64,000 nucleotides of DNA from [Ruminococcus] lactaris ATCC 29176 (lineage in GTDB: Bacteria; Bacillota; Clostridia; Lachnospirales; Lachnospiraceae), in contig NZ_CP102292.1 in NCBI RefSeq assembly GCF_025152405.1, positions 2,542,001-2,606,000 on the forward strand. Reading direction: 5' to 3'. The notes beneath the pieces are model-generated. The model had not been told where the DNA came from. It made no database searches and saw nothing but the letters and a program-made list of their open reading frames with translations. Shown here in pieces: positions 10,297-17,642 of the stretch (position 1 is the stretch's first letter; the number at the start of each line of letters is the position of its first letter). The translations under genes were made by a program, and so were the position numbers.

Positions 10297-11793
10297 CTAT
10301 TCCTCCACAATCTTTATCTTAAGAATCTTTGTTGTCTGATCCCCAATCTGATATGCCGCACTCATCCGCATACCCGGGATCCATACGATCTGTTCTTCTT
10401 CCGCGATCAGAAGTATCCGGTCCCTTTTTTCCTTTGGGACTTTCTCATTAATAAAATAAGACTTCAGCTTCTGCCGCTTTCCCCGGCTGTCAATCACCAG
10501 CTCATCACCGGGTCTTCTGTATCTTATACAGAGTCCGCTTTTGATTATATCATAATCAAAGCATTTCGTGTAGCTTTTTTGTGGCAACTCTTTCCCTGAA
10601 ACTGCTTCTTCTCTTCCACAGATCTCACAGCAGACTTTCTGCCCCGTTCCCGGGAAATAAGTTTCCCCCGGAATCTTCAGTTCCACGCTCTGCTGCCCGG
10701 CACCTTCTTTTTCCTGAGCCTTTTTCTGATTCTTTTTCTGATCCCTGTCTTCAGATCTTCGCCGGATCTCAACTCCGGCATAGGTTCTGACCGCCCGGAG
10801 CTGATACGGAAGATCCCTGCTTTTTCCGACCTGCCTGCCAAATAACCCTCTTACTGCTTCCATATGCACTGCTTCAATATCTTTCTGTGCTTCTGCCATT
10901 TCACAGATACACCGACGGATCAGAAGAGACTTTAAAACGCCCGGAAGTTCTGCATATTCTTCCTCTTCAATCCTGAGTCCTGCCGGCTTTTCTTCCTTTT
11001 TCCCCTGCTGCTTTTCTTCCGGATTTTCCTCCGAAACATCCACCGGATGGACCATCTGTCTCCATGCCGCATCCGTCTGCAGGTTCAGATACTCCCATAT
11101 TTCTTCTGCCTGTAAACTCAGACGGTTGATATGCTCTACTGTCTGACGGTTGATCTCCTGTTCCATAACCGGAAGAATCTTGTGCCGGATCCGGTTGCGG
11201 GTATACTCATCTTCTTCGTTCGTCTCATCAGTACAATAGGAAATCTGCTCCTCTTCCAGCCACTCTTCAATCTCTTTCCTCGTCAGACAGAGCAGCGGAC
11301 GGATCCGGTTTCCGTAAACCGGACGAATCCCGCACATTCCCTGAAGCCCGCTTCCCCTCGCCAGATTCAGAAGTACTGTCTCTGCATTATCATTTTTATG
11401 ATGTGCCGTTGCGATCTTATTCGCACCGGACTCCCTGCATACAGTCTCAAAAGCATTGCTCCGTACGATACGGCCTGCTTCTTCAAGAGATTTTTTCCCA
11501 TTTTTTGCAATTAATTCCACATTTTCATGAAAAATCCTGCAGGGAACATCAAGTTTTCTGCACAGCTCTTTCACATAAGCCTCATCCTGCTCTGCCGCCT
11601 CTGCTCTCAACTGATGGTTCACATGGCAGACGATCACCTCAAACCCAAGCTTTTTCCGCAGTTCGCAAAGCACAAAAAGCAGGCATACCGAATCTGCTCC
11701 ACCCGATACACCTGTCACGATGCGGTCACCCCGCCCGATCATCTGATACTGTTCAATATACTGCTCTACTTTTTTTCTTTTTTTATCCATCAT
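10297..11793 (-). CDS. tilS: tRNA(Ile)-lysidine synthase
   Basis: 498 residues. The N-terminal PP-loop ATPase motif GVSGGADSVCLL and the HHKNDNAETVLLNLARGSGLQG block are diagnostic. The C-terminal part carries the TilS substrate-binding domain (FINEKVPKEKRDRILLIAEE). It converts the CAU anticodon wobble cytidine of tRNA-Ile2 to lysidine, so isoleucine AUA codons are read correctly. A Lys/Glu/Gln-rich insert lies at about residues 255-275 and another at about 355-370. The start has two successive ATG codons and no recognisable ribosome site, and the predicted transcription start falls on the first ATG (see the promoter entry). First gene of tilS-hpt-ftsH. Confidence 0.96.
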   Translation of the reverse strand: MMDKKRKKVEQYIEQYQMIGRGDRIVTGVSGGADSVCLLFVLCELRKKLGFEVIVCHVNHQLRAEAAEQDEAYVKELCRKLDVPCRIFHENVELIAKNGKKSLEEAGRIVRSNAFETVCRESGANKIATAHHKNDNAETVLLNLARGSGLQGMCGIRPVYGNRIRPLLCLTRKEIEEWLEEEQISYCTDETNEEDEYTRNRIRHKILPVMEQEINRQTVEHINRLSLQAEEIWEYLNLQTDAAWRQMVHPVDVSEENPEEKQQGKKEEKPAGLRIEEEEYAELPGVLKSLLIRRCICEMAEAQKDIEAVHMEAVRGLFGRQVGKSRDLPYQLRAVRTYAGVEIRRRSEDRDQKKNQKKAQEKEGAGQQSVELKIPGETYFPGTGQKVCCEICGREEAVSGKELPQKSYTKCFDYDIIKSGLCIRYRRPGDELVIDSRGKRQKLKSYFINEKVPKEKRDRILLIAEEEQIVWIPGMRMSAAYQIGDQTTKILKIKIVEE

Positions 11794-11828
11794 ATGTAAA
11801 CTATACCGAAATACTTTTTAATTGTAAA
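11793..11828 (-). promoter_or_regulatory. sigma-A promoter of tilS; predicted start at the ATG
   Basis: Minus-strand -35 TTTACA (11823-11828), 17-nt spacer, -10 TATAGT (11800-11805). Seven bases further is 11793, the A of the first tilS ATG, so the mRNA should be leaderless or nearly so. Confidence 0.68.
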
Positions 11829-11859
11829 TCCCTGCTGTTTAACTTTTCAGACTTTCCTG

Positions 11860-13257
11860 TCACGCTTTCCATATCCCGACTGCAAGGACTGTCATATCAT
11901 CCTCCGGTTCTCTTCCCGTCCAGCTCAGAACCTGCTGAAGAATATGATGTGCCAACTCCTTCGGATTGCTGATGGCAGTGCCTTTGATGATCGTCTCCAG
12001 GAGCAGATCCTGTTCTCCCACCGGCAGTGCATCCATCACACCATCCGTTACCATAATGATAAAATCTCCATCTTCCAGTTGCCGACGCACCGAATCGATT
12101 TCTATAGAATTGATCACTCCGATCGGAAGACTGGTGGAATTTAAATGTTCCACTCCGGCTTTGCTTCGGATAAATGTTGAAGATGCTCCCGCTTTGATGA
12201 TCTCACATTCCCCGTTGTACAGGTCAAAGATCGTCATGTCTACCGTCGAGTAATGGATTTCCTCACGCCCCATCACCAGAGTTGTATTAATCATCTGGAT
12301 TGCAGTCTTTTCCGGAAATCCCGCCTCCAGAAGTTCTTCTAAAAGCTCCACCACCAGGGTACTCTCCCTGCACGCGGTTTCACCTGAACCCATCCCATCA
12401 GAAAGCACCACGCCCTTTTTTCCACCCGGCAGCTCCATCATGGCAAAATTATCGCCTGAAATGCTGTTGCACCCCTTGCCGATCCGGGCAACTCCCGGAA
12501 TTGTATAATATGCCGGTCCTTCCCTGCAGATAACCGTCATATAATTCTGCCCGATCATCTGGGCACTGTCATTTTCTGCGACAAACCGTCGTCCTGTTGC
12601 GGCTGATACGCACCGCACCAGTTCCCGGACAGTCATTCTCTTTTTCTGCATCGCTCTCGCAGTCACATGAACTTCGTATTTTCCTTCCCGGTTCATGAAA
12701 AACTGCGTATACAGAACCTTGACGCCACGCTTTTTCAGCTGCCCGGAGATCCGCCGCTCCATCCGTTCATCCGTAAAAATACTTTCCTCCAGTTCCCTTG
12801 CACTGCTCTGAAGCATATCCGCAAAAGTATCCAGTTGGATCGCACATCCCTCTCTGCTTCTTGCGATCCGGTTGATCCAGATCATGTTCTGTCTTGCATC
12901 ATGAAATCCTTCCAGCATTTCCCTGAGAAACCGCGGTGCCATGATGCAACGCTGCATCAGTTTCCGCTTGGTTTCTGTATTCAGATCATTCCCGTAATGA
13001 TCCACCGCAGACAGGACTTCATATCCCATCTGATAGGTATGGATAAAATTTTCTCCCCAGCACCATTCACATTTCTCACATTTTGAGCAGACTTTTTCTT
13101 TCAGACGACGAAACATCATCTCGATCTCCTCATCCGAAAAGGCTTGCTTTTTTTCTTCCAGCCCAAGAAATATCTGTGAAAGCTGCTTTACAGAACCCGC
13201 AAAACGTTCGATCTGTTCCACATAGGGGCTATTATGCAATGTCTGCCCGTCGTTCAT
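11860..13257 (-). CDS. spoIIE: SpoIIE-type PP2C phosphatase lacking the membrane domain
   Basis: 465 residues. The C-terminal half is a PP2C/SpoIIE phosphatase: SGDNFAMMELPGGKKGVVLSDGMGSGETA is split by me into the metal loop SGDNF (about 270) and VLSDGMGSGE (about 287), then VTDGVMDA (about 405) and EDDMTVLAVG (about 455), so the metal-binding aspartates are kept. Upstream lies a cysteine cluster (CSKCEKCEWCW, about 57-67) of the SpoIIE central region. Known SpoIIE of Bacillus is over 800 residues with about ten N-terminal helices; here none is encoded, and a terminator sits only 36 nt before the start. In sporulating relatives it dephosphorylates SpoIIAA to free sigma-F. A soluble form is probably altered in role. 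Conserved position before tilS. Confidence 0.85.
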   Translation of the reverse strand: MNDGQTLHNSPYVEQIERFAGSVKQLSQIFLGLEEKKQAFSDEEIEMMFRRLKEKVCSKCEKCEWCWGENFIHTYQMGYEVLSAVDHYGNDLNTETKRKLMQRCIMAPRFLREMLEGFHDARQNMIWINRIARSREGCAIQLDTFADMLQSSARELEESIFTDERMERRISGQLKKRGVKVLYTQFFMNREGKYEVHVTARAMQKKRMTVRELVRCVSAATGRRFVAENDSAQMIGQNYMTVICREGPAYYTIPGVARIGKGCNSISGDNFAMMELPGGKKGVVLSDGMGSGETACRESTLVVELLEELLEAGFPEKTAIQMINTTLVMGREEIHYSTVDMTIFDLYNGECEIIKAGASSTFIRSKAGVEHLNSTSLPIGVINSIEIDSVRRQLEDGDFIIMVTDGVMDALPVGEQDLLLETIIKGTAISNPKELAHHILQQVLSWTGREPEDDMTVLAVGIWKA

Positions 13258-13287
13258 ATCCTGTATTCCGCTCCTTCCTGTCAGATG

Positions 13288-13320
13288 ATAAAAGCTCCGG
13301 GAGAACTTCTCTCCCGGAGC
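13288..13320 (-). terminator. terminator after divIC
   Basis: Perfect 11-bp stem GCTCCGGGAGA / TCTCCCGGAGC with a 5-nt loop, followed on the minus strand by TTTTATCA. It separates divIC from the spoIIE-like gene only 36 nt further on. Confidence 0.85.
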
Positions 13321-13363
13321 TATCTTTTGTATCTCTCTATGTAACTGACTCTTTTATGCCTGT

Positions 13364-13699
13364 CTACTTGATCGGCCTGAAAATAATCTCATTCGGATCT
13401 GCCAGGTGCAGCTTATCCTCTGCTGTCTCCCTGATATACTCATCTGTCTGAACATATGCCTCATATTCTTTAATCTCTTCTGAACGGGTCTCCTCAGCCT
13501 CAATCTGTGCCTGAAGCTCTGCTTCCTGTGCTTTATAGGCATTATTCCTGCTCCAGAGACTGACAGAACCTGCTGTAACCATTCCGCCTAAAAGTACGAT
13601 TACCAGCGTTGTCAGGACAATGCCCCTCTTATGCCAGCGAAGACCGCTGTTCTTACGGCTTTTCTGCCGTCTGTTCCTTACGTTCTTATTCTTTGCCAT
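13364..13699 (-). CDS. divIC: septum formation initiator family protein (DivIC/FtsB)
   Basis: 111 residues: a basic cytosolic tail (MAKNKNVRNRRQKSRKNS), one membrane helix (about 27-47) and an extracytoplasmic coiled coil rich in Glu/Ala (about 50-85), followed by the FtsB-type end RETAEDKLHLADPNEIIFRP. Known role: bitopic divisome protein that pairs with FtsL at the septum. Its place between yabQ and spoIIE matches the Bacillus order exactly. It ends at a strong terminator. Confidence 0.9.
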   Translation of the reverse strand: MAKNKNVRNRRQKSRKNSGLRWHKRGIVLTTLVIVLLGGMVTAGSVSLWSRNNAYKAQEAELQAQIEAEETRSEEIKEYEAYVQTDEYIRETAEDKLHLADPNEIIFRPIK

Positions 13700-13798
13700 C
13701 CAAGATTCACCCTGCTTATAAATGATACTCCAAACTGCTACGCTCCCTCAGATCCGAAAACTGCTTTCCCCTTCAGATTTTCGGACAACATAATTATT

Positions 13799-14128
13799 TT
13801 ATCTATTTTTTTTAAACTTTTCAAGGCTTTTTCTCAGATTTGATAACATTTTTTTCAACAATATTTTCACACTTTTCCAAAACAACATTCCCAGCAGGAT
13901 TCCGGCTATAAAATACCATCGGATACTGCCATAAGTCGTCACATAAAGCTGACGGAAAAGGTAGATACTGACTGCGACAGAATAAAGAATATCTTCCACT
14001 CCGACCAGGAAATCGTGATGCCGGATGATCCGCCTGAACCACCGCAATACATCATAACCGGCCAGAACGGTCAGACCGGAAAGTCCTGCATATAGAAAGA
14101 TCATTGCCTCTGCTCCAAGTCCCGGCAT
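13799..14128 (-). CDS. yabQ: spore cortex biosynthesis protein YabQ
   Basis: 109 residues with about three membrane helices (AMIFLYAGLSGLTVLAGY, LYSVAVSIYLFRQLY, YFIAGILLGMLFW) and a basic C terminus (LSNLRKSLEKFKKNR). The helix pattern with YDVLRWFRR and the position directly behind yabP identify YabQ, a mother-cell membrane protein needed for cortex formation in Bacillus. It starts 9 nt after the yabP stop, so the two are one operon, probably under the sigma-E-like promoter upstream of yabP. Confidence 0.85.
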   Translation of the reverse strand: MPGLGAEAMIFLYAGLSGLTVLAGYDVLRWFRRIIRHHDFLVGVEDILYSVAVSIYLFRQLYVTTYGSIRWYFIAGILLGMLFWKSVKILLKKMLSNLRKSLEKFKKNR

Positions 14129-14137
14129 CTTTCCCTC

Positions 14138-14422
14138 CTACCGGAACAGCCGGGACAGGAAATTTTCTCCTGCTTTCTCTGCCGGAGTGGAACTGGAATA
14201 AGCAATGCTGTCGATATTTCCCGACAGATCAACCTCTCCCTTTTCCACACTGAGCCGATTTACATGCAGATCCGTTCCCTTGACCATCAACATTCCCTGC
14301 TCTGTTTCCAGAAGAATCTCATTGAGGTCAAAGGAAAGAACATCCAGAACCCCGGTCACCATACTCGTCTTCCGATTATTCACCACAAGCTTATGTGCTT
14401 TGGCGATCCTCTGCTCTTCCAT
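14138..14422 (-). CDS. yabP: sporulation protein YabP
   Basis: 94 residues, soluble, mostly beta strands. The stretch NRKTSMVTGVLDVLSFDL followed by ILLETEQGMLMVKGTDLHV is the YabP/YqfC family core. In Bacillus the family acts in the mother cell at the forespore membrane during cortex and coat assembly. Start ATG follows AGGGAGG closely. It is first in a yabP-yabQ pair, and a sigma-E-like promoter lies about 40-70 nt upstream. Together with YabQ it shows that this lineage retains part of the mother-cell programme although its SpoIIE is reduced. Confidence 0.88.
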   Translation of the reverse strand: MEEQRIAKAHKLVVNNRKTSMVTGVLDVLSFDLNEILLETEQGMLMVKGTDLHVNRLSVEKGEVDLSGNIDSIAYSSSTPAEKAGENFLSRLFR

Positions 14423-14463
14423 CTGCGTACCTCCCTTTTTAGTCCAACACTCTGCACATCTGA

Positions 14464-14493
14464 TATATATGACGGGTTGTACGCTTTTATGAC
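14464..14493 (-). promoter_or_regulatory. sigma-E-like promoter upstream of yabP
   Basis: Minus strand GTCATAA (14487-14493), 15-nt spacer, CATATATA (14464-14471). This resembles the mother-cell sigma-E pattern (-35 ending in ATA, -10 CATAnnnT-like) and no good sigma-A site is nearby. Tentative. Confidence 0.4.
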
Positions 14494-14558
14494 TGTAAAG
14501 TGAGAAGACAGCTTCAGATCACAGTACACTTTCCGGTCTTCCCGATCAATGAAACCGG

Positions 14559-14798
14559 TTAAATATAACGGAACAGCTCTTTTGCCTCTTCTTTCTTCGT
14601 TGTCTCCTGAAGATCAAGAACTTCCACTTTCACCGTTCTCGTTCCAAACTGGATCTCAATGACATCCCCCGGCTTTACCTTTACAGATGCTTTTGCAGTC
14701 TTTCCGTTCACAAGGACTCTTCCTGCATCACATGCTTCATTTGCCACGGTTCTTCTTTTAATCAGCCTGGATACTTTTAAAAATTTGTCTAATCTCAT
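14559..14798 (-). CDS. rqcP: S4-domain RNA-binding protein RqcP (YabO/Hsp15-like)
   Basis: 79 residues that form a single S4 RNA-binding domain: MRLDKFLKVSRLIKRRTVANEACDAGRVLVNG is the classic S4 start (key residues RLDKFL, RTVA, GRV-VNG). Known role of RqcP in Firmicutes: it binds obstructed 50S subunits and helps RqcH add alanine tails to stalled nascent chains. It follows the zinc-ribbon membrane gene by 15 nt and lies next to yabP as in Bacillus. Length is normal for the family. Confidence 0.92.
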   Translation of the reverse strand: MRLDKFLKVSRLIKRRTVANEACDAGRVLVNGKTAKASVKVKPGDVIEIQFGTRTVKVEVLDLQETTKKEEAKELFRYI

Positions 14799-14813
14799 CT
14801 TTTCTGATTCCTT

Positions 14814-15746
14814 TTAGTGCTTTTTCATTGTATAACTTCCATTGCTTGCCCGGAATGCATGAATGATATACCTCGCCCCACATACAAAGGACAGAACATA
14901 TCCGATCGTCAGATCTGTATAATAATCACCTGCAAGACCTGTCTGATCCAGAATCTCTCCCAGATACTGGTAACTGTCAAAAAATGTGAATCCCTGATCT
15001 TTCAATGCATCATATGCATCCCAGCTCCATGCGATCCGGTTTCCAAAATAGATCATCACAACCATGATCACCGAGGAAATGACCACTCCCTTTTTATCAA
15101 GATGGCCGCCAAGCATCTCATATCCTTTCATCGCACAGATTCCGATCACTGCTCCTGCGATTCCTGCAATATAGCCCAGCTTATAGATCAGGATCCACAG
15201 AATGCATCCGATCAGAGAACCAAGTACCGCACCCACGATCCCTTCTGCCACGCGGCTCTTCTTCGCCTGGACTTCCTGCTGGTTCTGCTGCAGATTCTGA
15301 CCGATCTGCCCTGCACAATTTTCACATACCAGATGATGCATTCCATTGATCTCATAATCTGAAACCGGTACATTCTCTGACTTGCAGTACTCGCATCCGC
15401 TGGAATATCTTCCCATCGTCAGGTACTGGATCACCGGCATCACTGCCTCATTGATCGCTGCCGGACACTTTGAACCAAATGCAGGCATCTTCACATTCAT
15501 CAGAAGTGCTGTCGGACTGATCTTCGCATCCAGAACACCTTTTACCTTCGTCTTATGTTCTGCAAGAAAAGCAGCCAGCTTCTGATTATTCACATCATCA
15601 TCAGAATGGGCATTAATACAGATCTGATAGAATCCATTCATCTGGTTCACCATGATCTCATATCCTCTGTAACTTCCGCAGAGGCATTTTCCCTTATCTG
15701 TCAGTTTCCCCTCTAAGATCTGCACCCGTACTTTTTCCTTAAACAT
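14814..15746 (-). CDS. zinc-ribbon membrane protein of unknown function
   Basis: About 310 residues from the ATG at 15746 (MFKEKVRVQ), which has AGGGAGAAAGG in front; a longer frame to 15902 exists but reads through the HU terminator, so I reject it. The N-terminal 130 residues form a soluble domain. A zinc ribbon follows (CEYCKSE then CENCAGQ, about 145-175 of this start), then four to five membrane segments (AVLGSLIGCILWILIY, AGIAGAVIGICAMKG, VISSVIMVVMIYFGNRI, YVLSFVCGARYII). It is cotranscribed with rqcP. I do not recognise a named family; layout suggests a metal-binding sensor or membrane organiser, but this is a guess. Confidence 0.75.
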   Translation of the reverse strand: MFKEKVRVQILEGKLTDKGKCLCGSYRGYEIMVNQMNGFYQICINAHSDDDVNNQKLAAFLAEHKTKVKGVLDAKISPTALLMNVKMPAFGSKCPAAINEAVMPVIQYLTMGRYSSGCEYCKSENVPVSDYEINGMHHLVCENCAGQIGQNLQQNQQEVQAKKSRVAEGIVGAVLGSLIGCILWILIYKLGYIAGIAGAVIGICAMKGYEMLGGHLDKKGVVISSVIMVVMIYFGNRIAWSWDAYDALKDQGFTFFDSYQYLGEILDQTGLAGDYYTDLTIGYVLSFVCGARYIIHAFRASNGSYTMKKH

Positions 15747-15842
15747 AACCTTTCTCCCTTCGTATCTCACATAAAATAATGCTGCGTCAGTTGCCGGTGT
15801 CCTGTGCCTGTATAGCCACAGGCTCCGGCTCATTGCCCGCAG

Positions 15843-15891
15843 AAAAAAAACAGACAGGCACTGCAACCATTTCCTTGCAAAAACCTGTCTG
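15843..15891 (-). terminator. terminator of the HU gene
   Basis: Stem CAGACAGG / CCTGTCTG with an inner TTGCA / TGCAA pair, followed on the minus strand by eight T. Confidence 0.9.
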
Positions 15892-15926
15892 ATCCGATTC
15901 ATTTCATCCGCTCTTTCTGCAGAAGA

Positions 15927-16199
15927 TTAGTTGATTGCATCCTTTAATGCTTTACCGGCTTTGAACTTCGGAGCTTTACATGCTGCGATCGTCATTGTCT
16001 CACCTGTCTGAGGATTTCTTCCCTCTCTTGCTGCTCTCTCGCTTACTTCAAATGTTCCGAATCCAACGAGCTGCACTTTATCTCCTGCCTTAAGCTGTTC
16101 AGCAACTACATCAACAAAAGCCTTCAGTGCTTTTTCTGAATCTTTCTTGGAAATCTCTGCTTTCTCTGCTACTGCTGCAATAAATTCTGTCTTGTTCAT
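15927..16199 (-). CDS. hup: DNA-binding protein HU
   Basis: 90 residues, the standard HU length. Visible landmarks: [20 protein letters not shown] (helix 1), VGFGTFEV, the DNA-intercalating arm [10 protein letters not shown] and the end [12 protein letters not shown] is an abundant dimeric nucleoid protein that bends DNA. It is monocistronic, with a near-consensus promoter upstream and a strong terminator after it, as expected for a highly expressed gene. Ribosome site AAGGAGG. Confidence 0.98.
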   Translation of the reverse strand: MNKTEFIAAVAEKAEISKKDSEKALKAFVDVVAEQLKAGDKVQLVGFGTFEVSERAAREGRNPQTGETMTIAACKAPKFKAGKALKDAIN

Positions 16200-16301
16200 G
16201 GATTATTTCCTCCTTCATTGTACTTAAATACAATTTCATACTTATTTTTTCAAAGGCTCCATGTCCACTCGTCCGTCCACATGGATGCACCCTTATGTAC
16301 T

Positions 16302-16330
16302 GTTATAACGGTTCAGTCCTTATTTGTCAA
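16302..16330 (-). promoter_or_regulatory. promoter of hup
   Basis: Minus strand -35 TTGACA (16325-16330), 17-nt spacer, -10 TATAAC (16302-16307). The leader to the HU start is about 95 nt. Confidence 0.85.
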
Positions 16331-16360
16331 GGAATTTCCGTTTATTCCACCTTTTTCAAA

Positions 16361-17530
16361 TTACAGGTGTATCCCGAAAATAGTTTTCAGAAAATTCGTC
16401 TTTTCTTCTTCCTGATTCACCGCAAGTTCCAGCTTCTCCACACTTTTCTCAGGCAGCCATGCCTTATTCGACCTGCAATAACTGCTGGCAGTCTTCCAGA
16501 ACTTCTCAGGATAGGCAAGCTGAAGCCCCAGATACTCCCATTCTCCCGGCTCCAGCCGGCGTTGTCTTTCATACGCCCGGATGATCCCAACCCCCAGTTT
16601 CTGTTTCCAACGATATTTTTCCATTGCTTTTCTCAGAAAATAATACAGATCCTGCACCTGGATTCCAATCCGCATATGTTCAAAATTGGTGATCGCAGTA
16701 TCTCCCGGCAGGATCAGAATATTATGATAATTATAATCTCCATGCATCATCCGGTTTTCCGCAACGTTTTTTTCATAAATCTGCATACAGCCTGACTGTT
16801 CCATCGCTGCGGTGATCGCACAGGCCTTCTCATACATCGCTTCAAAATGCTTCAGATACAACGCTTCAAACTCATTTTTTACAACCCTTTTTCTGATAAA
16901 CGAACGGACTTTTTTCATTTCCCGGTTATGCCGCAGCATTTCATCCAGCGGACTGCGTGCAGCAGGCGGGCAGACCTGAAACTCCTCTTCCGGGAATTGT
17001 TGCTGTGGCACAGGCTCTTTCTCCTTCTTTTCTGATACTGCTCCATTTCCCGATACCGCTGCATTTTCTGACACTGCTCCACTTTCCGATACCGCTGCAT
17101 CTTCTGATCGCACTGCATACTTGCAAAGCAGCGTTTCCAGCTCCCCTGCTGTCGGTTCCTGCCACTTCAGATGCGTATGCAGAATCCCGAGTTTCTCAGC
17201 GGCAAGCAGGAGTTCCTGTTCCTTTTTCATATCACATTCCCGCCCGGAGTACCACTTTTTCATCATATAACGGGTCCCGTCCCTGGCAGCAACGATCAGC
17301 TTTCCATCCCTTGAAAAAACCGGTGCATCTACTTTTAATTTTCCCGTCTTCTCAAGCCGGTTCAATGTCAGATAAAGCAATGCCGCTCTTTTTTCAGAAG
17401 CAAGGGTTTCTTTCATCAAGAATACTTCTGTATCTGCATTGCCAACGCAAAAAAACGCACCCCTTGTCCGACGGGTGCTTTTAATCTCTATCTCGTACTG
17501 TTCCCGCACTTCCTGTTCATACTCTCTCAT
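16361..17530 (-). CDS. CotS-like spore coat kinase-fold protein
   Basis: 389 residues of the aminoglycoside-phosphotransferase/CotS fold. Landmarks: a start rich in charged residues, KETLASEKRAALLYLTLNRL, and the Brenner-type motif MHGDYNYHNILILPGD. The metal-binding position usually written IDF-E is ITNFEH here (Asp to Asn), so catalytic activity is doubtful, as in several coat-associated members. Known relatives (CotS, YutH, YtaA) are assembled on the spore surface. Residues about 140-167 are a low-complexity Ala-Val-Ser-Glu repeat absent from the fold core. It stands between HU and cca and has its own AGGGGGA ribosome site. Confidence 0.78.
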   Translation of the reverse strand: MREYEQEVREQYEIEIKSTRRTRGAFFCVGNADTEVFLMKETLASEKRAALLYLTLNRLEKTGKLKVDAPVFSRDGKLIVAARDGTRYMMKKWYSGRECDMKKEQELLLAAEKLGILHTHLKWQEPTAGELETLLCKYAVRSEDAAVSESGAVSENAAVSGNGAVSEKKEKEPVPQQQFPEEEFQVCPPAARSPLDEMLRHNREMKKVRSFIRKRVVKNEFEALYLKHFEAMYEKACAITAAMEQSGCMQIYEKNVAENRMMHGDYNYHNILILPGDTAITNFEHMRIGIQVQDLYYFLRKAMEKYRWKQKLGVGIIRAYERQRRLEPGEWEYLGLQLAYPEKFWKTASSYCRSNKAWLPEKSVEKLELAVNQEEEKTNFLKTIFGIHL

Positions 17531-17642
17531 GACATCCCCCTGTTCCCGTGTGCGGACGCTCTTTTAACGCCCGCACCTCTATTCAAGTTCTTTCTAATCT
17601 ATGAACAGGTTCTGCCAAGTATGCCTGAAAGCTGCGATCAAC

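Noticed and set aside
15747-15902. Longer N terminus for the zinc-ribbon membrane protein
   Set aside because: The extension reads across the HU terminator stem and T run and has no ribosome site; the ATG at 15746 has one.
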